DNA of 64,000 bases from JAGWBF01 sp965116325 (GCA_965116325.1 OZ220675.1:1612001-1676000); one strand, 5' to 3'. Shown: positions 51,582 to 61,133, numbered from the stretch's first letter. Made by a program: numbers and translations. Notes: generated by a model from the letters alone, not told the origin.

Positions 51582-52802
51582 ATGCTGGAAACCTCACTCC
51601 TTTCCAAGGGAGTCACCCCCCACAGTCCCGAGGCGATCTCCCCGGAGATCAAGGTGCTGGAGACGGGGGACAGGTACGGCAAGTTTGCCATCGAACCGCT
51701 GGAGCGGGGATTCGGGATAACCATCGGCAATCCCATCCGACGCATCCTGCTCAGCTCAGTGGAAGGGGCGGCCGTTACCTGGGTCAAGATCGACGGCGTC
51801 CTCCACGAGTACTCCACCATACCCAACGTCAAGGAAGGGGTGATGGAGTTCCTGGTGAATGTCAAAGGGATACGCATACGTTCGCGGGCGGGCCGACCGG
51901 GCAAGATGCGCCTCGATATACGGGGCGAGGGCAGGGTGTGCGCCGGCGACATCGCAACCTCGGCGGACTTCGAGGTGGTCAACCCGGAGCTGCATCTGGC
52001 AACCCTGGACTCTGACGATGCGACCTTGGTCGTTGAGTTCAACGTCGAGCCGGGCAAGGGGTACCAGCCGGTGCCCCAGGGCGACGCAATGCTGGGGCCC
52101 ATGGTAGGCGTCCTTCCGGTGGATGCGATATTCAGCCCCGTGCGCAAGGTCAACTACGCCGTGGAGCGAACCCGCGTGGGCCAGGTGACTGACTACGAGC
52201 GCTTGGTGCTGGAGGTCTGGACCGATGGCACCATCACCCCGCCCGAAGCCCTTAGGGCGTCCTCGGATATCTTGGTCAAGCACTTCTTCGCCTTCTCCAA
52301 CGTGGGGAGGGAGAGAGACGCCGGTCCCGAAAGGCCGACGGGGATGGTTTCCCCCGAGGTTTACCAGACACCCATCGAGAAACTTCAGCTTTCTCCCAGG
52401 ACCCTCAACTGCCTGAAGCGGGCCCACATAACCCGGGTGGGACAGGTGCTTGAGATGACCAACGAGGAGCTTCTGAAGATCAGGAACTTCGGGGAAAAGT
52501 CCCTTCTTGAGCTGATGGAAAAGCTGAAGGAAGATGGAATGTTCCTCGGCGAGCCCTCTTCCGACGATGACTCCGGCGGTCCCGTAGATACTGACGTGGC
52601 AGCGACCTTCGTAAGTGAAGACGATTCTCTTGCTACCGACGAGGATGAGGTCTTCTGGGACAACATGGAGGAAGAAGAGGACCAGCCCGTTGCGAGAGCG
52701 CCGAAGGCCAGAAGGCGGGTCTATGGCGAGAACGACCCCGAAGACGACGATGAAGATAATGACAACGACGTCGACGACGATGATGACGAAGAAGACGAAT
52801 AG
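51582..52802 (+). CDS. rpoA: RNA polymerase alpha subunit with acidic C-terminal tail
   Basis: Residues 1 to about 325 are a complete alpha subunit. The N-terminal dimerisation domain has GNPIRRILLSS and VEGAAVT, and the C-terminal domain has LQLSPRTLNCLKRAHITRVGQVLEMTNEELLKIRNFGEKSLLEL, which contacts UP elements and activators. About 80 extra residues follow, ending in an almost pure Asp/Glu stretch (with a short basic KARRR patch before it). Normal length is 310-330; this is 406. The tail would lie next to the DNA-binding alpha-CTD and could repel DNA or bind basic partners. Confidence 0.96.
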   Translation: MLETSLLSKGVTPHSPEAISPEIKVLETGDRYGKFAIEPLERGFGITIGNPIRRILLSSVEGAAVTWVKIDGVLHEYSTIPNVKEGVMEFLVNVKGIRIRSRAGRPGKMRLDIRGEGRVCAGDIATSADFEVVNPELHLATLDSDDATLVVEFNVEPGKGYQPVPQGDAMLGPMVGVLPVDAIFSPVRKVNYAVERTRVGQVTDYERLVLEVWTDGTITPPEALRASSDILVKHFFAFSNVGRERDAGPERPTGMVSPEVYQTPIEKLQLSPRTLNCLKRAHITRVGQVLEMTNEELLKIRNFGEKSLLELMEKLKEDGMFLGEPSSDDDSGGPVDTDVAATFVSEDDSLATDEDEVFWDNMEEEEDQPVARAPKARRRVYGENDPEDDDEDNDNDVDDDDDEEDE

Positions 52803-52810
52803 GAAGTTTC

Positions 52811-53164
52811 ATGGTTAGACATCGCGTAGCTGGGAAGAAACTGGGTAGGCCCAAAGATCAGAGGGTAGCCCTGCTCCGGAACCTGGCGGCCGATGTGATT
52901 CGGCACGAGCGAATCACCACAACCCAGCCCAAGGCGGTGGAGGCCCAGCGACTTGTGGAGAAGCTCATCACCCACGGCAAGGAAGGGTCGTTGCATCACC
53001 GCCGCTTGGCCCTCTCCCAGGTGCCGAATCTAATGGTGGTCAGAAAGATCTTTGACGACCTGGCCACCCGTTACGCCGACCGGCCCGGCGGTTACACCCG
53101 ACTGATCAAACTGGGACCACGAAAAGGGGATGCCGCACCCATGGCCCTCCTGGAGCTTGTGTAG
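52811..53164 (+). CDS. rplQ: 50S ribosomal protein L17
   Basis: A 117-residue L17. It has VRHRVAGKKLGRPKDQRVALLRNLAADVI and RPGGYTRLIKLGPRKGDAAPMALLELV. AGGAAG precedes the ATG. It follows rpoA as usual. Confidence 0.96.
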   Translation: MVRHRVAGKKLGRPKDQRVALLRNLAADVIRHERITTTQPKAVEAQRLVEKLITHGKEGSLHHRRLALSQVPNLMVVRKIFDDLATRYADRPGGYTRLIKLGPRKGDAAPMALLELV

Positions 53165-53188
53165 AGCCCAGCGACCTTTACCAAGCCC

Positions 53189-54049
53189 GTGCTAGGGGAT
53201 GGGATTCCCCCGATGGGCTCCAATGGTCCAATGAAAGGAATAGAAGAGGGCAGCTCCGACCAAGTCCCGGCACGCCGGATTGCCCTACTGGTAGAGTACG
53301 AAGGCACCAGATACAACGGATTCCAACTTCAGGCCAACGCTCCAACGATACAAGGGGAGCTGGAAAAGGCACTGAAGGCTTTAACAAGAGAGGATGTCAG
53401 GGTCAGGGGCGCCAGTCGCACCGATGCGGGCGCCCATGCCAGGGGACAGGTGGTAGATTTCGCAACGTGCGCCTCCTACCCGGTGGACACCTTTGTGAAC
53501 GCCTTGAACTGGCATCTGCCCGAAGATATAAAGATCAGAGGAGGGCGCGAAACACCATTCAGCTTCCATGCAAGGAAGAGCGCGGTTGCCCGGGGGTACC
53601 GCTACACGCTGCTAAACAGCTCGTGGCCGTCCCCGCTGCTCCGCACCACAACCTGCTGGGTGCGATATCCGTTGAACATCGCCGACATGCAGGAAGCTGC
53701 CTCCAGCCTGGAAGGGGAACACAACTTTTCGGCATTCACCACAACCCTTCTCGCCGGAAGGTCGCCGGTCAGGAAAGTAAGCAGCTGGACGGTGCATAAA
53801 GAGGGCGACCTGGTCTGCATAGATGCTGAGGCCAACGGGTTCCTGCCCTACCAGATACGGCGCACCAACGGGCTGCTGGCGGATATAGGACTGGGTAAGG
53901 TCCCCATAGAGGCGGTGAAAGCAGCATTGAACGGGCAAACAGAGGCGATGGAACAGCGCTCCTCCCTCCCAGCCAGGGGCTTGTGTCTGATGCATGTGAA
54001 ATACGAAGAAAGCCTCTTCTGCGATAAGGACACCAATGAAACGCAATAA
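53189..54049 (+). CDS. truA: tRNA pseudouridine(38-40) synthase
   Basis: Modifies the tRNA anticodon arm. The catalytic Asp is in GASRTDAGAHA; LLVEYEGTRYNGFQ begins the fold and EANGFLPYQIRR is the late motif. In that motif, IRRTNG stands where many TruA have MVRNI/MVR. The N-terminus is uncertain: a GTG at 53189, ATG at 53213 and ATG at 53231 are all in frame before the core, and none has a strong ribosome site. It overlaps rplM by 14 bp. Confidence 0.93.
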   Translation: MLGDGIPPMGSNGPMKGIEEGSSDQVPARRIALLVEYEGTRYNGFQLQANAPTIQGELEKALKALTREDVRVRGASRTDAGAHARGQVVDFATCASYPVDTFVNALNWHLPEDIKIRGGRETPFSFHARKSAVARGYRYTLLNSSWPSPLLRTTTCWVRYPLNIADMQEAASSLEGEHNFSAFTTTLLAGRSPVRKVSSWTVHKEGDLVCIDAEANGFLPYQIRRTNGLLADIGLGKVPIEAVKAALNGQTEAMEQRSSLPARGLCLMHVKYEESLFCDKDTNETQ

Positions 54050-54482
54050 GTCATACATGGCTAAAACCGCGGACCTCGATCCCCAGTGGCACCTGGTGGA
54101 TGCGACCGGTCAGACCTTGGGCAGGCTGGCAACCCGGATATCCCGCGCCCTCCAGGGCAAGGATAAGCCCACCTACACCCCCCACATGCTCACAGGGGAC
54201 TACGTTATAGTCGTCAATGCATCCAAGGTCCGGGTCACAGGTCGCAAGACGACCCAGAAGACCTACTACAAGCACAGTGGGTATGTGGGCAACCTGAAGA
54301 CCTACTTGCTGAAGGACCTGCTGGAGACTCATCCGGAAAGGGTTATCCAGCTAGCCGTCAAGGGTATGCTGCCGAAGACCAACCGGGGAAGGGAGATGCT
54401 GGGGCGTCTCCGCGTTTACAAGGGGGAGTCCCACCCCCATGAAGCCCAGCAGCCTGTTGAAGGCAAGCTGGTAGTCACCTAA
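54036..54482 (+). CDS. rplM: 50S ribosomal protein L13
   Basis: A 148-residue L13, an early assembly protein. It has WHLVDATGQTLGRLAT, the GDYVIVVNASKVRVTG segment and AVKGMLPKTNRGREMLGRLRVY. AAGGA precedes the ATG inside the end of truA; an ATG seven codons on is the alternative. Confidence 0.96.
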   Translation: MKRNKSYMAKTADLDPQWHLVDATGQTLGRLATRISRALQGKDKPTYTPHMLTGDYVIVVNASKVRVTGRKTTQKTYYKHSGYVGNLKTYLLKDLLETHPERVIQLAVKGMLPKTNRGREMLGRLRVYKGESHPHEAQQPVEGKLVVT

Positions 54483-54518
54483 ATCGTCGAAAGCCCATTA
54501 GTCCAGGGAGGTAATCTA

Positions 54519-54950
54519 GTGGTCCAAGAGAGCGCCAGGGAAAGGTACTACTACGGGACAGGCAAGCGTAAGACGGCCATCGCCAAGGTGCGCTTGTACG
54601 TCGCCGCAGGCGGGGGCGCCACATCTGCGGCGGCCCAGTACCAGATCAACAGCAAACCCTTGGACGAGTACTTCCCGTGGCAGTCATGGCAGAACAGCGT
54701 GCAGGAACCCCTTCGAGTCACCGGCAACGTGGGCAAGTTCAACGTGGTCGCCAAGGTGCTGGGTGGGGGAGTCTCTGCCCAGGCAGACGCTGTGCGTCAT
54801 GGGATCTCCCGGGCCTTGGTGGTGTATGACGAGACCCAGAAGCCCATCCTCCGAAAGAACGGGCTTCTGACCAGGGACGCTCGCATCAAGGAAAGCAAGA
54901 AGTACGGCCTGAAGCGCGCCCGCCGCGCTCCCCAGTACACCAAGCGCTAA
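54519..54950 (+). CDS. rpsI: 30S ribosomal protein S9
   Basis: A 143-residue S9 whose C-terminal tail reaches P-site tRNA. It has YGTGKRKTAIAKVRLY and the C-terminal KKYGLKRARRAPQYTKR. The start is GTG with GGGAGG upstream. It is the last gene of the ribosomal cluster; I see no T-tailed terminator in the 31 bp before the convergent gene. Confidence 0.96.
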   Translation: MVQESARERYYYGTGKRKTAIAKVRLYVAAGGGATSAAAQYQINSKPLDEYFPWQSWQNSVQEPLRVTGNVGKFNVVAKVLGGGVSAQADAVRHGISRALVVYDETQKPILRKNGLLTRDARIKESKKYGLKRARRAPQYTKR

Positions 54951-54981
54951 CCCACCCAGCGCCCGGCTTACATCCAGGCTC

Positions 54982-56058
54982 CTAGCCCCGGTAGGGCTGC
55001 CCCATCCGTTCCCTGATGTAGGCGATGGGGTTCACCGGAGATGGGTCCACCCCCTGCAGTATCGCCAGGTAGTAGCTGGTGTAGTCCCCGATCAGCGTCG
55101 TAGTAAGCATCTGGGCCAGCGGGCCGCCCGACACACCCCTTATGGTGTGGTGGGGAATCGAGTCCCGGTCCAGAAGCTCCCTCGTTACGTCGTACCGCCT
55201 GGCCATGGGCGGTGAAATGTCGAAAGGTTCCAGCAGCAACGCCGTCGTCACGTCCCTCACCGCGTCGGGTAGCGACAGCCCCACCACCGCGTTATGGTGG
55301 GCTTCGGGCAGGGACTCGAAGTAGGCGGGCACCTTGGAGTTCTCGTTGAACTGGGTCTTCCACCGCCGGGACACGCCCGAGTATATGCCGGACCCATAGA
55401 CCACTATCAGCCGGTTGAGCAGGGCTTGGGCCAGCTGCTTTGCCGGGTTGTCCGCCGAGGGAACATCCTCGCTAAGGGTGGGCAATAGGGAGTCCACGGC
55501 TTCGAAGGCCTCCTCGAAGCCGATATTATCCCCATCCAGCAGCCCCAGCTTGGCCAGCAGGACGGCGGGCACGATGAAGCTGTATCCCAGGGCGCTCCTC
55601 GGCTCCCCTTCGTAGTCGATCCGGAAGAAAGGAAGAGAGCGGGCTTGGGCTTCCCGGCCCAGGGCACCCCCGCTGGACACGGCAATGATGGGCGCTCCCT
55701 GGGACGATGCCTGCTCGAAGGTGGCCAGGGTCTCCTCGGTGTTGCCCGAGTAGCTGCAGGAAAGCACCAGCGTGTTCTGGTCCAGGACGTACGGGATCCG
55801 GTAGCCGCGGATGACGATGATGGGGATCGCAGGCGAGGTGGAAGCCAGGTCCGCCAGGAGGTCGCCTCCGATGGCCGAGCCGCCCATCCCGGCTACCAAC
55901 ACCTGCTTGCAGCCCCCCACATCCAGGGACAGGGGAAACTCTGAGGCTTCCCGCCAGGCGCGGCGGCACTGGTCGGGAAAATCGCGCAAGCGGTAGCGAA
56001 GACCCGATGGGTCGGTTTTGGCATAAGTTTCCTGGTCGTCGAGGGCGTCCAGCATCAT
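54982..56058 (-). CDS. Bifunctional phosphoglucose/phosphomannose isomerase-type SIS protein
   Basis: A 358-residue protein with two SIS sugar-isomerase domains. The first has VLVAGMGGSAIGGDLLADL and LVLSCSYSGNTEETL. A Glu in FNENSKVPAYFESLPEAHHN and the nearby His are the family's catalytic region. It would interconvert fructose-6-P with glucose-6-P or mannose-6-P. It is the last gene of the SAM-riboswitch operon, 46 bp after the phosphomutase gene, a matching step in hexose-phosphate metabolism. Confidence 0.85.
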   Translation of the reverse strand: MMLDALDDQETYAKTDPSGLRYRLRDFPDQCRRAWREASEFPLSLDVGGCKQVLVAGMGGSAIGGDLLADLASTSPAIPIIVIRGYRIPYVLDQNTLVLSCSYSGNTEETLATFEQASSQGAPIIAVSSGGALGREAQARSLPFFRIDYEGEPRSALGYSFIVPAVLLAKLGLLDGDNIGFEEAFEAVDSLLPTLSEDVPSADNPAKQLAQALLNRLIVVYGSGIYSGVSRRWKTQFNENSKVPAYFESLPEAHHNAVVGLSLPDAVRDVTTALLLEPFDISPPMARRYDVTRELLDRDSIPHHTIRGVSGGPLAQMLTTTLIGDYTSYYLAILQGVDPSPVNPIAYIRERMGQPYRG

Positions 56059-56104
56059 CCTTAGAGCCTCCTAGAGTGCCCGTATTGGCCGGTCCGGCTG
56101 CCCG

Positions 56105-57544
56105 CTACAATCCCAGGTGGGCCCCGGCGTCGTCGATCATATCTTTGACCTGGTCGGGGCTTGCGGCCTCGGCGTAGATGCGCAGCAGGGGCTCGGTACC
56201 CGAGAATCTTACAGCCAGCCAAGCCCCGCCGGCCAGCAGGAACCGACGCCCATCCAGAAAATCGGAAGAAACGACGGGAAGGCCTCCCAGGAGGGTCCAT
56301 TTCGCCCCTTCCAGCTCGGCCTGTATTTGCTGCCGGCGCTCGGGCGCAAAGGTGACGTCCCTGCGTTGGTAGTGGTGCTCTCCCACCCTGCGGTATAGCT
56401 GCTGAAGCAACTGGGAGGGCGACTGACCGGTCGTGGCCATGTACTCCAGGAACAGGAGGCCGCTGAGCACACCGTCCCGTTCGGGAATGTGTCCCCGGTA
56501 CCCGTACCCGCCGCTCTCCTCCCCGCCCATCAGCGCATCTTCGCGGAGCATGGCGGTCCCTATGTCCTTGAAGCCGACGGGGGTCTCAATGACGGGCACC
56601 CCGTACCGCTCTCCCAGCTTGTCGATCATTCTCGTGGATGTGAGGGACTTGATCAACGCGCCCCTCTGTCCCTTCCACTCCAGCAGGTAGTAGGCGATGA
56701 GAGCGAAGGCTTGCAGCGTAGAGAGACATACGCCATTTTCGTCCACGCCTCCCAGCCTGTCCGCATCGCCGTCCAGGGCTATGCCTACGCTGGCCCCTTG
56801 CTCGACGACTGCCTGGGAAAGGTGGCCCAGGTTGGCAGCGATGGGCTCAGGCTGCTGTATCCCGGGGAAGGCCGGATTGACCTCGCCGTGAATCTCCATG
56901 ACCCTGGTGGCGCCATCCTCAGCCACATCGTCAGTGAGAAGCTGGGCGAGGTAACCGGCCCCTGCCCCGTACATGGAGTCCACGACCACGTTGAGGCCCG
57001 ACCGGCGTATCAGGTCCAGGTCAACCAGTCTCCCCATTTGCGCCCGGTAGGCCGGGCCGGGGACCATTGTCTGGATGAGACCGGAGTCCCGAGCCTCATC
57101 CAGTGGGAGAGAAGAAACGCCTCTCACTTCCGCCCCGGCGATCTCCTCTTCCAAGCGGGCTATCACCTCGGGCGAAGCGCTTCCGGCGTAGCTGGGCTTG
57201 TACTTCAGGCCGTTCCATGCAGCCGGGTTGTGGCTTGCAGTGATGACGCAAGCCCCGGCTGCGCTGTGCTGCAGGATACTGTAGCTGACGGCGGGCGTGG
57301 GCGCCGGCTCCGCCGACAGGTAGGTGCGGATGCCGTTTCCCGCCATCACCTCTGCAACCCGTTCCGCAAACTCCCTGGAGGCGAAGCGGGTGTCGTAACC
57401 CACGACCAAGCCCTGCTTGGCGATTCCTTCCTTCAGCAGGTAGGACGCGACCCCTTGAGCGCAAAGGGCGACATTGCCGAAAGTGAACTCGTCGGCGATG
57501 ATCGCCCGCCAGCCATCGGTGCCGAATCGTATTCTCCCGGCCAT
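56105..57544 (-). CDS. Phosphoglucomutase/phosphomannomutase family protein
   Basis: A 479-residue alpha-D-phosphohexomutase. The phospho-serine loop is TASHNP (Ser104), the Mg site is DGDADR, the sugar-specificity loop is GGEESGGYG and the phosphate site near the C-terminus includes RFSGTEPLLRIY. The GGEESGG loop suits glucose or mannose phosphates. ATG 57544 (GRIRFGTDGWR follows) has AAAGGA upstream; a longer frame would run into metK. It lies between metK and the SIS isomerase in one operon. Confidence 0.9.
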   Translation of the reverse strand: MAGRIRFGTDGWRAIIADEFTFGNVALCAQGVASYLLKEGIAKQGLVVGYDTRFASREFAERVAEVMAGNGIRTYLSAEPAPTPAVSYSILQHSAAGACVITASHNPAAWNGLKYKPSYAGSASPEVIARLEEEIAGAEVRGVSSLPLDEARDSGLIQTMVPGPAYRAQMGRLVDLDLIRRSGLNVVVDSMYGAGAGYLAQLLTDDVAEDGATRVMEIHGEVNPAFPGIQQPEPIAANLGHLSQAVVEQGASVGIALDGDADRLGGVDENGVCLSTLQAFALIAYYLLEWKGQRGALIKSLTSTRMIDKLGERYGVPVIETPVGFKDIGTAMLREDALMGGEESGGYGYRGHIPERDGVLSGLLFLEYMATTGQSPSQLLQQLYRRVGEHHYQRRDVTFAPERRQQIQAELEGAKWTLLGGLPVVSSDFLDGRRFLLAGGAWLAVRFSGTEPLLRIYAEAASPDQVKDMIDDAGAHLGL

Positions 57545-57590
57545 GCCGTCCTTTCGGAAACAGGATTTATTTAGCTGTCCCGGACCGAGT

Positions 57591-58817
57591 CTAGCTTCTG
57601 AGGCCCGCTTCCGCCCGGAGGAAATCAGCCTTGTCCGTCCGCTCCCACGTGAGGTCAAGATCGTCCCTGCCGAAGTGGCCGTACGCAGCTACCTGCTTGT
57701 AGCCGGGCCTCCGCAAGCGCAGGTCCTCGATGATTGCCCCGGGACGCAGGTCAAAGTGCTTGGAAGCCAGGTCTTGAATTACCTGGTCATCAACCTTGCT
57801 CGTTCCGAAGGTTTCCACGCTGACGGAGATGGGGTTGGCCTTGCCGATGGCATAGGAGACCTGGATCTCCGCCCGGTCCGCAAGCCCTGCGGCCACCAGG
57901 TTCTTTGCCACGTACCTGGCAGCGTAGGCGGCGGAACGGTCCACCTTCGTCGGGTCCTTGCCTGAGAAAGCTCCTCCTCCGTGCCTGGCGATCCCGCCGT
58001 AAGTATCCACCAGTATTTTCCGGCCCGTCAATCCGGTGTCACCCATGGGCCCGCCTATTACAAACCGGCCGCTGGGGTTGATGTAGAACAGCGTGCGGTC
58101 GTCCAGCAGCTCGGCGGGAATGACATCCTTGATCAGCAGGTTGATGAGGTCCTGGGTCATCTTGTCGTTGTCCACGTCGGGGTCATGCTGAGCGCTGATG
58201 ATGACCGTATGCACCCGCTTGGGCACCCCGTAGGCGTATTCGACGGTGACCTGGGACTTGCCGTCGGGCCTCAGGTAGGGAAGCACCCCGTCCTTCCTCA
58301 GGGCTGCCAGCTTCAGGCACAGCTTGTGGGACAAGCTCATCGTCAGGGGCATCAGCTCCGGGGTCTCGTTGCAGGCGAAGCCCACCATCATGCCCTGGTC
58401 GCCGGCGCCGATCTGGTCCAGGTCCTCCCGGTTGCTGGAGTTGGACCCTCTGTGCCTCAGCTCCAGGGACTGGCTCACGCCTGCGCTAATGTCCTTGGAC
58501 TGCTCCTGTATTGAAGCGACCACACCGCAGCTCTTGTAATCAATGCCGAATTCTGCGTCGGTGTATCCGGCCTGCTTCAGTGTGTCCCGCACTATCAGGG
58601 GCACATCCACGTAGGTGTCTGTCGTAACCTCTCCCATCACAACCACCAGCCCGTTGGTTACGCAGGCTTCGCAGGCCACGCGCCCTTCGGGGTCCTCCGT
58701 CAGCACCGCGTCCAGCACCGCATCGGAGATCTGGTCGCACAGCTTGTCCGGGTGTCCCTCGGTAACCGACTCAGAGGTCAGAAGGTAGGATGGTAGGTCC
58801 ATAAAGGTAGATGCCAT
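57591..58817 (-). CDS. metK: S-adenosylmethionine synthetase
   Basis: A 408-residue enzyme making SAM from methionine and ATP. It has LTSESVTEGHPDKLCDQISDAVLDA, the GAGDQGMMVGFACNETPELMPL loop and GGGAFSGKDPTKVDRSAAYAARYVAKN, the phosphate-binding P-loop-like motif. AGGAGG precedes the ATG. Being in an S-box-controlled operon fits, since SAM is the ligand of that riboswitch. An insert (about residues 115-130, HRGSNSSNRED) lies before the GAGDQG loop. Confidence 0.96.
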   Translation of the reverse strand: MASTFMDLPSYLLTSESVTEGHPDKLCDQISDAVLDAVLTEDPEGRVACEACVTNGLVVVMGEVTTDTYVDVPLIVRDTLKQAGYTDAEFGIDYKSCGVVASIQEQSKDISAGVSQSLELRHRGSNSSNREDLDQIGAGDQGMMVGFACNETPELMPLTMSLSHKLCLKLAALRKDGVLPYLRPDGKSQVTVEYAYGVPKRVHTVIISAQHDPDVDNDKMTQDLINLLIKDVIPAELLDDRTLFYINPSGRFVIGGPMGDTGLTGRKILVDTYGGIARHGGGAFSGKDPTKVDRSAAYAARYVAKNLVAAGLADRAEIQVSYAIGKANPISVSVETFGTSKVDDQVIQDLASKHFDLRPGAIIEDLRLRRPGYKQVAAYGHFGRDDLDLTWERTDKADFLRAEAGLRS

Positions 58818-58837
58818 TTTGTTTATCCTCCTCGTTT

Positions 58838-60109
58838 CTAGGTTCCCTGGTCCCAGCTGTCCAGGTACTTTTGTTGTTCGGCAGATAGAGAATCTATCTC
58901 TATTCCCATCGACTTCAGTTTCAGCCGCCCCACCTCATCGTCGGTTTCCCTGGGCACCGGGTAAACGCCCGGTGAGAGCGTTCCCTTCTTAGCTACGAGC
59001 ATCTCAACGCTGAGGGCTTGGTTGGCAAAGCTCATATCCATAACTGCCGACGGGTGTCCTTCGGCAGCCGATAGGTTGATCAGGCGCCCGTCGGCCAGCA
59101 GGAAGATGCTCCTCCCGTCCTTGGTCTCGAACCGCTCTACGTACGGCCTGGCCTCCTGCCTGGACACGGACATAGCCTCAAGGGCGGGGATGTCTATCTC
59201 CACGTTGAAGTGGCCGCTGTTGGCCAGAATGGCGCCATCGGGCATAACGTCCAGGTGCTGCTGTCCAATGGCCTTGAACCCGCCGGTCACGGTTATGAAC
59301 ACCTCTCCCGTCCTGGCGGCCTCCACGCTGGGGGCCACCGCAAAGCCGTCCATAACAGCCTCCAAGGCCCGGATGGGGTTCACTTCCACCACGGAGACGT
59401 TGGAACCCATGCCGCGGGCGCGCATCGCCACACCGCGACCGCACCAGCCATACCCGAAGACCACGACCTTGCGTCCCGCCCACAGGATGTTGGTGGCCCG
59501 GGTTATGCCGTCCAGGGTGCTCTGGCCGGTGCCGTACCTGTTGTCGAAGAAGTGCTTGGTGTCGGCTTCGTTGACGGCAACGATGGGGTATTTCAGCTTC
59601 CCCTCTTTTGACATCGCCTCCAGTCGAATGACGCCCGTGGTGGTCTCCTCGGTCCCGCCGATGATGTTGGCCATCAGCCCCTGGCGTTCGGTGTGCAGGG
59701 TGGTGACCAGGTCTGCGCCGTCGTCCAGGGTTACCTGGGGCTCCTTGTCCAGGGCAGCGTGGATGTGCTTGTAGTAGGTCTCGTTGTCCTCTCCCTTGAT
59801 GGAGTAGGTGGGTATGCCGTACTTCTCCACTAGGGCGGCTGCTACGTCGTCCTGGGTGCTCAAGGGGTTGCTGGCGCACAGCGTCACATCCGCCCCGCCG
59901 TTCTTCAGGGCAAGGGCGAGGTTCGCCGTCTCCACGGTGACGTGCAGGCACGCCGCTAACTTTGCCCCCTCCAGGGGCCGTTCCTTCTTGAACCGGTCGC
60001 TTATGAGCTTGGTCACAGGCATCTCTCGAGCAGCCCACTCGATGCGGGCTACCCCCGCCTGCGCCAGGCCCGGGTCCTTAATGTGGCCGCGCTCTCCTAA
60101 CTCGCTCAA
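58838..60109 (-). CDS. ahcY: Adenosylhomocysteinase
   Basis: A 423-residue NAD-dependent enzyme that splits S-adenosylhomocysteine to adenosine and homocysteine. It has ACLHVTVETANL, the CASNPLSTQDDVAAAL loop, NRYGTGQSTLDGI and the NAD site VVVFGYGWCGRG. I use TTG 60109 (LSELGERGHIKDPGLAQAG), with AAGGAG 4 bases upstream; the longer frame overlaps the kinase gene. metK follows after 20 bp. It removes the product inhibitor of SAM-dependent methyltransferases. Confidence 0.93.
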   Translation of the reverse strand: MSELGERGHIKDPGLAQAGVARIEWAAREMPVTKLISDRFKKERPLEGAKLAACLHVTVETANLALALKNGGADVTLCASNPLSTQDDVAAALVEKYGIPTYSIKGEDNETYYKHIHAALDKEPQVTLDDGADLVTTLHTERQGLMANIIGGTEETTTGVIRLEAMSKEGKLKYPIVAVNEADTKHFFDNRYGTGQSTLDGITRATNILWAGRKVVVFGYGWCGRGVAMRARGMGSNVSVVEVNPIRALEAVMDGFAVAPSVEAARTGEVFITVTGGFKAIGQQHLDVMPDGAILANSGHFNVEIDIPALEAMSVSRQEARPYVERFETKDGRSIFLLADGRLINLSAAEGHPSAVMDMSFANQALSVEMLVAKKGTLSPGVYPVPRETDDEVGRLKLKSMGIEIDSLSAEQQKYLDSWDQGT

Positions 60110-60161
60110 CCATCTCCTTTCTGGTTTGTCTTGGCGCAATTGCCGCAAGATATAGTGATTC

Positions 60162-61133
60162 TCATCCGAAGATGACCCCTTCCCGCCACGCCAGCACTTC
60201 CGTTTCTTCCAGGGCATCGAAACGGATCATGTCGCTTAGCGCCCGGAACCGGGCCGTCGTCTCCGCCCTGTTCAGCTTGTGCAGGCGGTCGACGCTGAAG
60301 TCCTCCACAGCGAAGGACCCCATCACCGAGCCCAATACGCTGGCCCTGCGAAATCCCCGGTCGCTCAGGTCGTTGCTGTAGGCCAGATAACCCATGAAAC
60401 CCCCGGCGAAGGAGTCTCCCGCCCCTGTTGGGTCTATGACGGACTCCACCGGAAATGCAGGCGCCGCAAACACCGAATCGCGGGTGAACTGGACGACCCC
60501 ATGCTCTCCCCGCTTCACCACAGCCATGCGGGGCCCCAGGCTGAGCAGGTAGTGGGCCGCCTTCATCACGCTATTGCCTGCTATGTGTGGGCCAGCGAAC
60601 ATCCGCACCTCGTTCTCATCCATGAAGACCACGTCGACCCGCTTTATCACCTCGGCCAGAGCTTCCCGTTTGATGTCGATCCACAGGTTCATCGTATCTA
60701 TGGCCACCAGCTTGGGACGCTCTTCCATCTGCTCCAGCACGTTTAGCTGTAGCTCAGGGTCTATGTTCGCCAGGAACAGGTAGGGCTGACGCCGGTGATT
60801 GCCGGTCAGCTCAGGCTTGAAGTCCACGAAAACATTCAGCTGGGTGTCCAACGTGGTGCGGCTGTTCACATCCTCCATGTGGTACTCGGCAGCCCACCTG
60901 AAGGTCTTTCCGGGCAGGGTTGTGAGGCCGGACAGGTCCAGCTGGTGGTGGCGCAGGAGGGTCATATGGTCCTCCTTGAAATCCTCCCCCACTACCGCAA
61001 CCATGTGCACCTGGGCGAACCTTCCGCCGGATACGGAGAAGTAGGTCGCAGACCCACCCAGGGCATCCTCCCGGCTTCCTGCCGGCGTAATTACGCTATC
61101 GTATGCAACGGACCCTACTACCAGAATCGACAT
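60162..61133 (-). CDS. PfkB family kinase (probable adenosine kinase)
   Basis: A 323-residue ribokinase-family protein. GGSATYFSVSGGRFAQ near the N-terminus binds the substrate, and DPTGAGDSFAGGFMGY is the signature with the catalytic Asp. From context, between ahcY and mtnP, the likely substrate is adenosine released by AhcY; that is inference, since PfkB kinases vary widely. GGAGGTAG lies about 11 bases before the ATG. Confidence 0.82.
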   Translation of the reverse strand: MSILVVGSVAYDSVITPAGSREDALGGSATYFSVSGGRFAQVHMVAVVGEDFKEDHMTLLRHHQLDLSGLTTLPGKTFRWAAEYHMEDVNSRTTLDTQLNVFVDFKPELTGNHRRQPYLFLANIDPELQLNVLEQMEERPKLVAIDTMNLWIDIKREALAEVIKRVDVVFMDENEVRMFAGPHIAGNSVMKAAHYLLSLGPRMAVVKRGEHGVVQFTRDSVFAAPAFPVESVIDPTGAGDSFAGGFMGYLAYSNDLSDRGFRRASVLGSVMGSFAVEDFSVDRLHKLNRAETTARFRALSDMIRFDALEETEVLAWREGVIFG

